Assembly (NCBI GenBank): GCA_028023455.1
Contig: JAQFVV010006208.1
Location: 4,822,963 to 4,886,962 of the forward strand
From: Epiperipatus broadwayi
Taxonomy: Eukaryota > Onychophora > Udeonychophora > Euonychophora > Peripatidae
Direction of reading: 5' to 3'
DNA length: 64,000 bases
The notes beneath the pieces were generated by a model that was not told the origin of the DNA, ran no database searches, and saw only the letters and a program-made list of their open reading frames with translations. Position numbers and translations under genes: made by a program. This document shows positions 1-11,460 of this stretch, piece by piece (position 1 is the first letter of the stretch; every line of letters begins with the position of its first letter).

Positions 1-33
1 CATGCGGGCGCCTAGTACCCAGCGCCGGCCCTG
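1..33. mobile_element. Terminal fragment of a hAT-like DNA transposon
   Basis: The first 33 bases are GC-rich, unlike the AT-rich DNA that follows. Read on the minus strand they begin CAGGGCCGGCGCTGGG, which resembles the CAG-initial terminal inverted repeats of hAT elements. The body would lie before the window. The 8 bases after position 33 (GTAGCAAT) would be the target duplication, but the other copy is not visible. Confidence 0.4.
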
Positions 34-243
34 GTAGCAATAGGTTATTAGTCTGTATATATATATATTATTGATACAGGGCCTTCTTTTTCATGATGTA
101 ATTATAAACTGAAATGAATGACTTTTATCATAGGATATTGAAAATCGGCAAAGTAATCAGATAGCTATTACGTAATCATTTAGTATAGCTATCTTTATGC
201 AAAAGCAGACATGTATCTACACAGATATATATATATTTCACAG

Positions 244-1332
244 TTATTGTTAAAAGGAGGGTTGTCTTGACAGCAGTTTGAAATTGTTGATTGTTGACTA
301 TATTGGGATTGACTAAGTATTGATTGATTTTTAATAGTTATATATATATTATAACAACTATAAGTTATAATTAAGTTTGAAATTAACTTTAAAATCTTTT
401 ACTTTATTACATTACATAGCTGTAATAGGCACCACACACACACACTGTATGAATTTTATAAATTTGATGAACACTCTCACTTTCCAATTTTAAGATAGCG
501 TCTTTGAAAAAATAAGAATAAATCTTATTTTTTTGTACCTAAATCTCTCCATATTCGCCAATCTAAAGCATTTAGAAATGAGAGCTTAAAGGTATTATTC
601 AATCACTTGTAATTCCATTCACTATATATTAATAAATGATGTTTGCAAAATTTTTACAACTTACTGCATGTCAGTATTAGATATAATATTAAATATATAT
701 AATAAATTATTTATTTATCTAGTGCTCTGTTTTATTTGTAATAATCATAACGAGTCACCCCTGACACATGCACTATTATGTATATTACATAATTGGGGGG
801 AAAAAATCACAGCCATAATGTTTGAAAAATGTGTGGAACTGAAATATGTATCTAAAATGAATTAAAATCATTTTTATTCCCCAAGTGTTTTTTTTTATAT
901 TGTTTACTACAAAATAAACAAATGGATGTTTGATTATATCATATCTGAAATATCGTTGGAAGTATAAAAGTCCAGGCTGAAATTATTCTATTTTGGTCAT
1001 ATAATAAAATAATGTAACTACATTAGAAAATATATTATATAATGCTTGCTTATAGTGAAAGAAGAGGATAAGTGACATGTAATTAGATTTTATCAACACA
1101 TTAATAAATTTTGAATTGCCGGAAAAATTGAGCAGATGATAAGTCATTTTGGAATTATTCATATAATTGTCAATTGTCAATCTTAACTGTTGCAATTAAT
1201 AAACAATATTATATTAGTAGTATTTTATTCTTCATATATCATTAAAAACCAGTCAACACTTATACAATCCCATTATCAATAACAATCAACAATTTCAAAC
1301 TGTTGTCAAGGCAACTTCCTTTTAACAATAAT
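244..1332. repeat. Family D inverted pair, possibly one element with ~100-bp inverted ends
   Basis: About 100 bases at 244-345 recur in inverted orientation at 1233-1332. Both start TTATTGTTAAAAGGA from the outside and then carry TTGAAATTGTTGATTGTT. The same family recurs at 26090-26425, 44085-44410 and 56498-56645. The 345-1233 interior is AT-rich with no recognisable gene. It may be one non-autonomous element with long terminal inverted repeats or two independent insertions. No target duplication could be assigned. Confidence 0.5.
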
Positions 1333-1384
1333 ATTTGGAATATCATATTTCCCACTACTAATGCTAGTTGCTAAGTCAACAAAA

Positions 1385-1905
1385 ATATATTACATCTAAG
1401 CTGTGTTGAAATAATGTGTAACATTTCCCAGCACCAAAGTCTATTTGTTATACACACAAAAATGGATCCCACTCTTGCCTGCAGCCTAACTTTTTAAATA
1501 AAAAACCACTCTAAATAATACAAACTACATAAATGAAATTAATTTTATTGTAGATGCCTAATTAATTTTGGTTCAAATTTATATTCCTGAAGGCAGAAAT
1601 ATTAAGTACTAACATTTAATAACCTTATAGAATATTCATTTTCTGTAATATATAATACTAAAAACTTTTCAGTGTGAAATACTTGGAGCAAATACATCTC
1701 AAGGTGATGTACTGAAATAATGTGTAATATCTGGCACCACTAATATCTAATTGCTATCCCAACAAAAGTATATCCGACCCTTGCCTATAGCTTAATATAA
1801 GCTTCTCTAGATAATAGTTGGAAATTGTGAGAACAAAATTCATTTTATGATTAATTTTGTAAGCAGTGCCTAATTACATTTGGCTCAAGTTTATAATTTT
1901 TGACA
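1385..1905 (-). repeat. Family H, two tandem copies
   Basis: Two related ~200-base units lie in direct orientation (about 1385-1600 and 1700-1905). They share blocks such as GAAATAATGTGTAA and a TGCCTAATTA block. Inverted relatives lie at 2540-3060, so an RTE fragment at 1918-2520 sits between oppositely oriented arrays. No coding potential is seen. Confidence 0.5.
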
Positions 1906-1917
1906 CTATAAAATTTC

Positions 1918-2520
1918 TAATCATCATCATTGTCAGTCACCATCAATCCACTGCAGGATGAAGATCCCTCCAAATTCAATCCATCTTCTCCAATCTCTAG
2001 CCTCTCCTCTCTGTATCACTCCTGCACACTTTCTTATTTCAGTCATCCATCTCACATGTGATCTCTTTCTTGGTCTTTTAAATCTCTTGGAATCCAGTTT
2101 AAGATTTCAATTATCCATCTAATTATCAGACAATCGTATCTTCTGATAATAAGTCCAGCCCAACTCCATTAAGTCTTATAATTATTTCAACAATATCAGT
2201 AACACCTGTTTGTTCTCTTACCCATATATTGTGTTTTCAATCTCTTCTTGTTATTCTTAACATGCATTTCTCCATACTTCTTTGAGTTATCTGAAGTCTC
2301 TGTATTGCTCTTCTATTAAGTGTCCAAACCTCAGATCTATAATTAAGAACTGGTAAAAACGCATGTGCTTTGGTAGAAATAAACTCCAACCAAGTTTAAT
2401 TCTATTATTAATTTCAACTATTATGTTTCCATCTGTAGTAATAACCTGACCAAGGTATTTGTAGTTGTTAACTTTTTCTAACTCATTATAATCAATCCTT
2501 ATTTTCATCTTTGGAATATT
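1918..2520 (-). mobile_element. RTE-type retrotransposon 3' fragment, antisense
   Basis: On the minus strand 2508-2287 encodes a segment with the block YKYLGQVITTDGNI, matching the palm/thumb-to-C-terminal part of the RTE copy at 3091-4747. The nucleotide similarity continues to the 3' end, where an ATCATCATC stretch near 1920 (TGATGATGA on the element strand) marks the short-repeat tail typical of RTE elements. It is 5'-truncated and its frames are broken. Confidence 0.8.
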
Positions 2521-2539
2521 ATATATTAATTATATTAAT

Positions 2540-3060
2540 TAAAAAGTGGATTTTTTATAAGATTATTAAAAATAAGTACTTATTGATTCTGCTTTGGGAA
2601 TATGGATTGGAGTCACACTTAATAGATATTGTTAACATTTATGATGAATTTTGTTCTCACATTTTAACATTATCTAGATAGGTTTCCTGCTTAAGAATTT
2701 AAATTGCAGACAAAGATGAAAACCATTATTATCAGTGTAGTAATTTGTCACCAATGCTGCAATTTTGATATGGTGCTGAGGAATATTTTTGTTCCCAAAA
2801 ATTATTAATAAAGAACTGGATTTTCCACAAGATTAATAAAAAATAGTACTTAGTAAACTTTGCTTGTGGAGTATAAATTTTAGCCAAACTTAATTAACTG
2901 CTGTTAGCATTTGCAATGAATTTAATTTTATTCTCATAATTAGCATTATTTTGATTTGCTTTCTATTTAAAAACTTAATCTGCAGGCAAGAATGAAATAC
3001 ACATTAGTGCTTCAAGATATTGCATGTTAATTTGAAACTGTTTGGAAATGTGTTCTCTCC
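2540..3060 (+). repeat. Family H, two tandem copies, inverted relative to 1385-1905
   Basis: Two ~250-base units (about 2545-2790 and 2805-3050) share blocks such as AATGAATTT, TTCTCA and AAGATTA. The segment around 2645-2690 matches the reverse complement of 1795-1850 (GAATTTTGTTCTCACA). Together with 1385-1905 it forms a large imperfect inverted repeat around the antisense RTE fragment. Confidence 0.5.
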
Positions 3061-3090
3061 AACTATATTTACATAATATTTTGTGCTTTA

Positions 3091-4747
3091 AAACTTGATA
3101 TTGGTAGGAAATTTATATCTGCAATAAGAAAAAAAGATGGAATTATTACTAAAAAGATAGATGACATCATGAAATGGGTAGAAGACTTTTATCAAGAATT
3201 ATATAGTAATAAAGAACAAGTACCTCCTATATCTATTACATCTTCCGAATTGCCCAGAATTTTAAATGAAGAAGTGAGACATGCAATTAAATGTATGAAG
3301 AAAGGAAAGGCTCCAGGTAATGATGGAATTATAATTGATATATTAAAAGAAGCAGGTGAAGAAATAGAAAAAAATTTAGCAAAGTTATATACCAAATGTC
3401 TAAATGATAAAGATGTACCAGATGATTGGAAGAATGCAGTACTAATATTAATATTTAAAGAAGGTGATAAAGAAGATATTAGAAATTACAGACCCATCAG
3501 CCTTTTATCAGTTATATACAAAATTTTTACCAATATAATTACAACTCGTCTACAGACAACATTGGATTTCCACCAACCAAGAGAACAAGCTGGATTTAAA
3601 AGTGGTTTTAGTACAGTAGATCATATCCAGGTATTGAGAGAAGTTATAGAAAGGACAAATGAATATGAGTTGCCATTATGCTTTGGATTTGTAAATTATG
3701 AAAAGGCATTTGATTCTATAAACATTTCTTCAGTGATTAAAGCATTGGATCATCAAGATATAGATCCAGGATATTGTCATATTTTAAAGAATATTTATAA
3801 AAATGCAACAGCAATAATTAGATTACATAATGCTACTGGGAAAGTCAACATTGAAAAGGGTGTAAGGCAGGGTGACTCTATATCTTCAAAACTTTTTACA
3901 GCAATGCTGCAAGAAGTATTTTGTGGATTAAAATGGGAAGCTAAAGGAGTGAAAGTAAAGGGAGATTATTCAAGTCATTTAAATTTTGCAGATAATGTAG
4001 TTGTTTTTGCAAATAATGCTTTAGAGCTGCAGGAAATGTTGCAGGAGTTATCAGATGAAAGTAGGACTACAGATAAATGTTAAAAAGACTAAAGTAATGT
4101 TTAATGGATTTTCTCAAAGTATGAAAATTAAGATTGATTATGATGAGTTAGAAGAAGTTAACAGTTACAAATACCTTGGTCAGATTATTAATATGGATGG
4201 AAACATAATGGATGAAATTAATCATAGAATTAAGCTTAGTTGGAGTGCTTTTGGTAGAAATAACTTGATACTAAAAGGAAATATATGTATGTGTTTGAAA
4301 AGAAAAGTTTTTAATAAATGTGTTTTACCAGTTCTTACTTATGGATCTGAGACTTGGACACTTAATAGAAGAGCAATACAGAGACTTCAGACCACTCAAA
4401 GAAGTATGGAGAGATGCATGTTGGAACTAACAAGAAGAGATTGAAAATGCAATATATGGATAAGAGAACAAACAGGTATTACTGACCTCATTGAAAAAAT
4501 TAAAAAGACTGTAGTTGGGCTGGACATATTGCTAGAAGAGATGATAATAGATGGACAACTGAAATCTTAAATTGGATTCCAAGAGATTGTAAAAGACCCA
4601 GAAAGAGACCACATGTGAGGTGGATGGATGAAATAAGAAAGGGTGCAGGGGTGATGTGGAGAAGAGAAGCTAAAGATCAGAGGAGATGGATTGAACTTGG
4701 AGAGACCTTCATCCTGCAGTGGATTGATAATGGTTGATGATGATGAA
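3091..4747 (+). mobile_element. Degenerate RTE-clade non-LTR retrotransposon (RT and C-terminal region)
   Basis: The open frame 3169-4083 encodes a reverse transcriptase core: APGNDGI near 3315, the NYRPISLLSVIYKI block, EQAGF, VNYEKAFDS, GVRQGDSISS and FADNVVVF. A -/+ shift near 4060 moves the reading to 4055-4444 (VGLQINVKKTKVMFN, YKYLGQII, LTYGSETW). A third frame from about 4513 gives the C-terminal WAGHIARRDDNRW and RPHVRWMDEIRKGAG blocks. The tail TGATGATGATGAA ends the copy near 4747. The two catalytic aspartates are lost (VNYEKAFD for VDYEKAFD, FADN for FADD), so it is dead. No endonuclease domain is present, so it is 5'-truncated. Confidence 0.9.
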
Positions 4748-4764
4748 GGACTACTCATACTTTC

Positions 4765-4935
4765 AAGCTCTGTATAGCTATCCACTTCATCTTATACAAT
4801 CAATATACATGACCACATACATGCGAAAAAGATAAATGATCTCTAATATATGTATTTCATACTAAACCAGCACTATCAGCTGCTCCAGATCACCATCCCC
4901 CACATGTATATACAATCAGTACACTGTTTATATTA
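4765..4935 (-). repeat. Family B copy with decayed hammerhead region
   Basis: On the minus strand this shows the family B order: GTGGGGGATGGTGATCTGG, then the remains of a hammerhead core (CTGATAG in place of CTGATGA), then GAAATACATATATTAG. The copy is truncated. It lies directly after the RTE tail. Confidence 0.6.
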
Positions 4936-4984
4936 ATTTACATATATTTAAATATTATTCAGCAAAAAATTGTAATATTAACTT

Positions 4985-5260
4985 GCTGTAAATTGCAAGA
5001 TTTTACTTAAGTTAATTTGTGAAGGAAATAATAGACTTTAAAAGTGAAGAGAGAAACAATTTCACACTCTCAAATCAAGATGCTTTAGATTAATCTATAT
5101 AAGTGGAAATTTATGTTAAGATAGTCATTCTTATCTTTATAAAGTCACTATCTTGTGTTGAGGTTTGAGAAGTCCCTTTATAGTCAAAAAACTACATTAC
5201 TTGACTATTATAAACATTGAAGGCACATATGATAACGGTTAAATCCATTCTCTATTTAAT
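4985..5260 (+). repeat. Family I copy
   Basis: This ~270-base stretch recurs in direct orientation at about 44690-45020, including TAAAGTCACTATCTTGTG and the TTGACTATTATAAACATT block. The element type is unknown and no coding potential is seen. Confidence 0.5.
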
Positions 5261-5281
5261 TTAAATATTATATACATATGT

Positions 5282-5411
5282 AATCAAAATTACCCCAATT
5301 TCACAACTCAACCAGTCTAGCCAGTGAAACCATTGGTTGTGTTTTAGAGTTTATTTAGTTTATTTTCTTTGGCTAGTCTGATTGAGTTGTGAAGATGGGA
5401 TAATTTTGATT
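5282..5411. repeat. Snap-back palindrome with ~43-bp arms
   Basis: Bases 5282-5324 (AATCAAAATTACCCC, then CACAACTCAACCAGTCTAG) pair with the inverted sequence at 5367-5411. The loop is about 43 bases. The arms differ at a few sites. No hammerhead core is seen in the loop. Confidence 0.7.
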
Positions 5412-5510
5412 ATTTTATTGAATAGTTTAGCTTTATGCTTTTAATGTTTATGTATATGTATAGAAATAAAAATGTCCATTAATTAAAAAACTATTGTATT
5501 AGCAAAAATA

Positions 5511-5566
5511 TAAATATAATGGTAATTAAATATTATATACAGTCTTTCAATCTGCAGAAGTATTTT
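5511..5566 (-). repeat. Family G arm next to a Penelope-like element end
   Basis: The block around TACAGTCTTTCAATCTGCAG recurs as both arms of the palindrome at 62384-62570. It lies just past the 3' end of the minus-strand PLE coding remnant at 5630-6005, so it may be part of that element's terminal repeat. Confidence 0.45.
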
Positions 5567-5629
5567 CCTTAATTATCATCAACTCAAATCCCATGTGTCC
5601 TGAATTTTAACATTAGCAGCTTATCTATT

Positions 5630-6005
5630 ATTAATTATACTCATTTTATTTCTATTTATTAAAATTGCTTCCTTAATTTTTCTTTTATTATGGTTTTTTT
5701 CTTTATGAAGAATGTTAACACTTTCAATATCAAACTTAAATTTATATATACATGCTCTTTCTATTCAAGAAAACTGAAGCAGTCATTAAATCACTATTAT
5801 TTTTACTTTTCACTTGCTTGTATAACAATTTATGCTTTTTAAATCTATTTTTAATACTGCACCTTGATTCACCTATATATGATAACATACATCTGCAAAA
5901 AATTTGATACACAACATTACTTTTCTGCTTGACAGATATGGCATTTTTAGAATTATTCACTAACTTATTAACATTATTTGTAACACAAAATGAAATATTA
6001 AACAC
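5630..6005 (-). mobile_element. Penelope-like element remnant: GIY-YIG endonuclease C-terminal end
   Basis: The minus-strand frame 6005-5742 reads FNISFCVTNNVNKLVNNS, then NVVYQIFCRC and LSYIGESRCSIKNRFKKH. This is the VYxIxC...YIGE...R...H pattern of the GIY-YIG endonuclease that follows the reverse transcriptase in endonuclease-bearing PLEs. A following frame gives IESVNILHKEKNHNKRKIKE, the usual PLE C-terminal block. The reverse transcriptase part is missing here. Related C-terminal blocks occur at 58200-58830 and 60940-61310. Confidence 0.8.
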
Positions 6006-6156
6006 ATCTTTGTGTATATCCTTAAAATATGTGATGTTTTTGTTTGTGAAAATACCAATACTATAAATTTGCTTGTAGAGGAATTAAATACTTTGAATGG
6101 CTTGAAATGGACTATTAAAAAGGAACAGGACAAACGTATTAGATATTTAGTGTCTA

Positions 6157-6340
6157 CTCATCCAATATTCCCACACTGGTTTTTAGCTTTTGGCTTTCAT
6201 CAGTGAGGAGTCTTGGATTTGAAAGCACTGCACCTAGATCTTAGGATCTAATGCAAACCTTTAACAGTCACATTTTACCTATTTGGTTAATTATAAATCT
6301 AAGAGCCCAAGATGAAAACTCAATGTTTTTAATTTAAGAT
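6157..6340 (-). repeat. Family A fragment with a decayed hammerhead core
   Basis: On the minus strand TCCTCA (6209-6204) precedes an intact CTGATGA (6203-6197). An AGCC/AGCT hairpin follows, then AAAAAC where GAAAC is expected. The usual GTC cleavage triplet is GTG, so cleavage is not expected. The adjoining CTAGATCTTAGGATCTAATGC block is shared with 6610-6650 and, inverted, with about 40095-40115. Confidence 0.6.
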
Positions 6341-6544
6341 CATTTGCATGTATAATCATATAGATCTGAACACAGTTCAACATCTATACATTCTGGTGTC
6401 TTTGGTTTTTCAAAAATCAAAGTCTCCATTATCCTATGGGCAGGATAGTTATAAAATCATCAAAACATCACATGATTATTTTATATACTTGCACAGGTTA
6501 TTAATAACAATAGCTAATTCCTCCATACAGTAGCTCCATCAATT

Positions 6545-6770
6545 GCAAGCCTTTGTAGTCAATGATGAAAAGAAGGTTTGTGCATAAAATCCCTACATAG
6601 TGAGGAATCTTGGATTTGAAAGCACTGCACCTAGATCTTAGGATCTAATGCAACCCTCCAGCAGGAACGTATGGACAAACTTTCTCACATCCATTGATTA
6701 TGAAGGCTTGCACTTGGAGACACTACTGGAAGGAGATTTAGCTACTGTTATTAACAGCCTGTGTACACAT
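6545..6770 (-). repeat. Family A fragments
   Basis: Contains the family A blocks TGCATAAAATCCC, the GGATCTAATGCAACCCTCCA block, and the CCATTGATTA and CACTACTG blocks in rearranged order. The hammerhead core is deleted. The short open frame at 6648-6893 is an accident of this repeat. Confidence 0.5.
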
Positions 6771-6779
6771 ATGAAGGTG

Positions 6780-7196
6780 ATTAGTGATATTTTAATGATT
6801 TATATCATTCACTTTACTTATAAAACATCATTTTTGATTATTTTCCCCTCAAAATATACATACAATTTTACTTGCACATTTAAAATTATATAATAAAATA
6901 ATTTGAAGTGAATTTAATATTTTCTGTAATGATAACAATAATAAAAAATGAATAAGCTTCTAATAAAATGTAATCAATTTTAGGGACAGTATTGTTTTTA
7001 CATGTTTGGTAAATATTATTTTTATATTACAAAACTGAAAAAATTTTGACATTTATTATTTTTTAAAATAATATATTTACTTATGATAAATCTTTTTTCT
7101 ATTGTAAAGAAATTAGAAAATTGACCACTTAGTATTCTTATGTGCATAGTATATTACAGCTATATGTGTTCAGAATTATTTTTTAAAATTTCAGAG
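6780..7196. other. AT-rich stretch, nothing recognised
   Basis: I see no gene, repeat copy or RNA signal here. The sequence is AT-rich with short A/T runs. Confidence 0.5.
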
Positions 7197-7212
7197 AAAA
7201 AAGATGCTTATT

Positions 7213-7323
7213 GTCAAGCGTTGTTAGCCGAGAGGTCATCACAACCGCCTTGCAAGCAAGTTGTTGGTTGCAGACAGGTGTGGGTTCGCCTCCCGCCGAT
7301 GCTATGACATATATATATATAAA
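7213..7323 (+). mobile_element. tRNA-derived SINE, flanked by a 16-bp target duplication
   Basis: The body opens GTCAAGCGTTG and closes GATGCTATGAC, which pair as an extended outer stem. Between them are a box A-like TAGCCGAGAGG and a box B-like GGGTTCGCCTCC, as in a tRNA gene. The 16-base AAAAAAGATGCTTATT occurs immediately before (7197-7212) and after (7324-7339). That is the target duplication expected of LINE-mediated retroposition. Related copies lie at 18940, 32141, 40386 and 55801. Confidence 0.85.
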
Positions 7324-7339
7324 AAAAAAGATGCTTATT

Positions 7340-8390
7340 TATTTCTATATATTTTTTGAAAAGTATTTGTTTTGATTCCGATCTTTTCAAATTTATATTA
7401 TTTTAGAACACATTTATTTATACAGTATATGTGCATGTTAAGTTCTCTATCCAAATTATTATTAGACAGAAGAGAACTACAATCAAGCAGTAATAATAAT
7501 CTTATTTAAGTTTATGGCTTTTTTTTTTTTAATTTATGAAAAATATAAATCTTACCACATAGTGTATGATAAATTTTTTTTGTTTTCTATTAATTAAACT
7601 TCAAAAATTATTAACGCAAATAATGTTCACCCTGCAATTTGCTGGATATCACAAAATAAAAAAATAATTACTTTTATTCACCAAGATAATGTTCTCAGAG
7701 CTGGCAAAATTTAACATGTAATGTGATAGTTGTTTTATATTTAGATCCTGATAACATCGCACCATTTGGGACCAGTGAACAAAAATATTTATAGTAATAA
7801 GCAGTAGCTTCCAGATACTGACATTCAACATGAAATAACTTTTCCAGGTGAAATAGTCATTTGTCATAAAGTTATTCTGTTATCGATTACACTTTCCATT
7901 CTGAGATAAATGATTTTTGTTTCCCGCTTTTTTTTTTCAACGTTTACGACACAATTTATCAGTTACAATGATACACAAAAACATTTTCACAAAAATGATG
8001 ATTATCTTTCTCTAGAAGAGCATGGTAGATTTTAATTTATTGAATTTAGATTTAATTGGAGAATATGAGGATTAAAAAATGCGTAATGATTTTGGAATAA
8101 TTTATGGAAATATTGATCTAGATCGGTATCGTAATTTGTAGATAGTGATTCTTAATTGTGTAGAACAATTAACTCAGAAGTTGTTTTGAAACATAGAAGA
8201 GTTTTTGAAAAATTTATACAGGAAGTCTGAAAACTATTATTCTGTGATATTTTGAACCTATTATGACAAATGATCCCAAAGACATTAAAACTAGGAATCA
8301 TGATGATTGATTTTATATATTTTTTTAAAGAGTAATGTGACTGTACTCTTATTTTAATTAAATGATCACTAAGATATTTATTCTCAATGG
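7340..8390. other. AT-rich stretch, nothing recognised
   Basis: No gene or clear repeat was recognised. Short open frames here have no domain features. Confidence 0.45.
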
Positions 8391-8399
8391 TGGATTGAA

Positions 8400-8735
8400 C
8401 ACTTGGAAGGTCTTAAATGCAACTAATTTTGAGACACCATTGTTCAGCATTCCATCCTCAGATTTTTAATGATATATCTGGCTGGAGAGTGGAAAAGATT
8501 GAAACTTGTCCATTAAAGTTTGAAGATTTTCTATCTTAATATAAACTGAACATTGATTGTGTATATATGTGTGGGAGATGGTGATCTGGATCAACTCTGG
8601 TAAGTGCTGGTTCAGCATGAAATACATATATTGGAGATCATTTATCTTTATAGTATTGGTTGTATAAGATGGATTGGATAGTTGTAGAGAGTTTGAAAGT
8701 CTGAGTTCAAGTCTCTTATAATTGTATTTATTACT
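8400..8735 (+). repeat. Family B copy, hammerhead core disrupted
   Basis: Shows the family order GTGTGGGAGATGGTGATCTGG, then a core in which CTGATGA is replaced by CTCTGGTA, then the intact stem II TGCTGGTTCAGCA, GAAATACATATATTGG, and the tail GAAAGTCTGAGTTCAAGTC. The conserved stem II and 3' parts at 8603-8634 help to define the family. Confidence 0.65.
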
Positions 8736-9075
8736 TGCTATATTAAAAACCAAACTATAATCTCTATATTGAGAGTATGGATATTGTCCATGATGCCCTC
8801 TCATTATATTAAAAATGTCTTGTGTCATCGTTATAGACTCACTTGGATTTATAAGGTTGGAAGCAACATCATGTCAGACATGAAATAACATCCCATTCAA
8901 GCCAATTAATATTACTGAAAATATAATATTTTCCCCAATTTATCTTAGGATTTTTTCTACAATCACCTTCCTGAATGGCCACAAGCATGGATTTTTTGAT
9001 AGATTTGTCTGTCATATGACATCTAGAAGGAAACATTTTACATAATAGATTATAAAAATAATTTAGTTTACTTCT

Positions 9076-9222
9076 CCAATAATTGTAATAGTATGTACAA
9101 GCACTTTGAAATTCTGGTTGAAGAAGCTGTTGATGGCAAACAATCATTTGATTGTTTGCTATCAACAGTTTCTTTAACCAGCGTTTTAAAGCACTTGTAT
9201 ATATTACATATTATAATCGATT
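9076..9222. repeat. Near-perfect snap-back palindrome, ~73-bp arms
   Basis: The arms 9076-9147 and 9149-9222 meet almost without a loop at TCATTTGATTG. Shared blocks include ACAATCATTTG / ATTGTTTGC and CTGTTGAT / ATCAACAG. The divergence is around 15 percent. The open frames 8869-9165 (-) and 9152-9349 (+) run through it and are mirror images, not independent genes. Confidence 0.75.
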
Positions 9223-9359
9223 ATGGAACTTCTTTCCCAACCGACTTAAATGTGTACTGATATTTTCATCCAAATATGGTCTTCTTTATTCTGTACGATT
9301 AGCTATCCTCTTCCAGTTGAGATTTATTACGCTAATCAGGTGCAATTAGTTGTTACAAG

Positions 9360-10000
9360 TACTTAATGTTATCCCAGGCTTCTTGGTGTCATTGGATGAG
9401 ATCTCATTTTGAATATTATTTAAGATATACACATGTTGATAGATGTTATTAGAACATGTTCTTTTGCTCAAACATTATTTATTTAACTAGAGAGAATTTT
9501 TTCTTTATAAGAATGACAAAAGTCTTCTTTTATCCTATAATCTTTAGTCTGTTCACCTAAGCAGATATATAGAAATTATTTTCCATGATTTTTTAAAAAC
9601 CATCTTCAGTACATAGCATTAAATAATAATAAAAATCAATTGTTCCTGGCCTGAGTTCTGATAGCAATTTTCTTGTGTTAATTATACTTCTCTCCCTCCT
9701 GTAAATATATTTTATGAAGAAGGCTTTAAATATGTTTTATTACAATGTAAGAAATATTTTAGTATTTAAATAATTTAGATATATATGCTTGGAGGCACGA
9801 ATTGAAAAAAGCTTGAAAATTATTTACTGGAAACGATATGTACAAACTCCCTCTGGATGGGATATTTATACACTTAATGTAATCCACTAAGCATGCTCTC
9901 AATATCTTGTAAGCAATATCATAATCATAGTGATGTGTCTATGAAGGCTAGAGAAAGGGTGTAATATAAATGTTATGTAAATTATAGGTAAATGAGTTGG
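9360..10000. other. AT-rich stretch, nothing recognised
   Basis: No gene, RNA or shared repeat was recognised. Confidence 0.4.
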
Positions 10001-10330
10001 TCTGCATGGGCCAGTTTATAAAAAAGGGGAAGCTGGATTCTTTTTTTTTTGTTAATAGCATTGGTGTTTTTTGCGATATACCAGGCTTCCTTTACTTATA
10101 GCTTTGCATCATTTCTTTCTAAATGTATGACTAGCTAGTATTGGACTCATATGCATGGCCAAGCTGGTTTTCATGGTCCAGAAATGTGGATTTCTAATCT
10201 GAATTACTTTTGGCTCTTTTATATAAATATTGGTGTTGGGAAAGTTTGTTTGCTAGAAATTGGCATGATTGCAGGAAATCTTGTATATGATTTGAGGAGT
10301 TTGTTCATTGGGGGGGGGGGTCGATTTTAT
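10000..10330. repeat. Diverged dispersed repeat related to 40740-41140
   Basis: GAAGCTGGATTCTTT followed ~35 bases later by GATATACCAGGCTTCC matches AAAGCAGGATTCTTTCC and CTATATACCACACCTC at 40747-40815. The family is unidentified. A run of eleven G bases near 10310 is unusual in this AT-rich setting. Confidence 0.35.
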
Positions 10331-10339
10331 TAACATTTG

Positions 10340-11440
10340 GCAGTATCTTAAGTATGGTCTTAAATAGAAAATTGCTTTGTAGCTTTATTCTTGCTTTTGA
10401 TATAAGTGGTTGTGTCAAAATTTATTTTGTTGTGAATATTAACAAAAATTATATTTGTAAGGAAACTTTATAAGTTCAGTTCAAAAAGTCAATGGAAAAT
10501 GAAGCAGAATATATTTTATAAAAATTCTGGTAGTCATTATCATTAATAGTCAATAAATAAACATTAAATGGCTTGTCACTATTCCATAGGCGTCTCAGGG
10601 GGATCCAGAATAAAATATTATTTTGCATCCAATAATCAAACTTTTTTATTTTTTAGTTGACATTGATATCTTTGAAGGCAAAAATGAACAATGCTGTCCA
10701 ATTTCAAGTTAATGTTTACCCCCCCCCCCAACATAAAAATGGACTTTTCCAATATATTTCTAACAATAAAAATGTACGTTGGAGAATTTTACATGAATGA
10801 TTAGTTATTCATTTTATTTAACTAGATAAAATGGTGAATTAAATTAAATGTAAAATGTTTTGGTATTTGTCTTCCAAGAAGTTCTTGCAATAATTCATCT
10901 TTAATGATTTTGTATTAATATTTGTGTTTATATTTAAAGATCCCATAGAGCACAATTATGTAAAGTTCATATCAGATCGAACTTATTTTCAGATAGTTGA
11001 GTATTTTATGTCAGTCATGAACGCAAATAAATATTTTGAAGCCATAGTTTTCAGTTCATTCATATTTTTTCTTTCTGCTCTTTTGATTAAGCATATTTAT
11101 ATATTCATGTCAAATATTTTAAAGAGAAAACAATATATATATATCAATAAAAGCATTGTGGTACAGAAATAGAATACTTTCTTGCTATGCCTATGTTCTA
11201 GGTTTGAATCCAGATCAGGTGAAAACAGAAAATTGTAAATTCTTATCAGACTTTAGATTTTTCTTTCAAGTATCCAGTACATAAAATGGATATCTAGCTT
11301 TTTTAATAAAGAATAAATAAAACAAGAAAAAATTTCAAACTTATTATTACTCAGCAATAAATAAGCCTATTTAATAATTTTTTATTATTGTTATAAGGGG
11401 CTGCTGATGTATATCAAAAGTTAATTCCAATTTTCTTTCA
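10340..11440. other. AT-rich stretch, nothing recognised
   Basis: Contains a C-run near 10712 and several A/T runs. A GGTTTGAATCC block near 11200 resembles a tRNA box B, but no partner box A is convincing. Confidence 0.4.
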
Positions 11441-11460
11441 GTGTTAATTCATTTATTTAT

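Noticed and set aside
668-865. Open frame of 65 codons near the left end
   Set aside because: AT-rich composition, no domain, no splice context; typical of chance.
4567-4785. Minus-strand open frame over the RTE C-terminus
   Set aside because: Mirror of the real RTE coding strand, which has recognisable conserved blocks.
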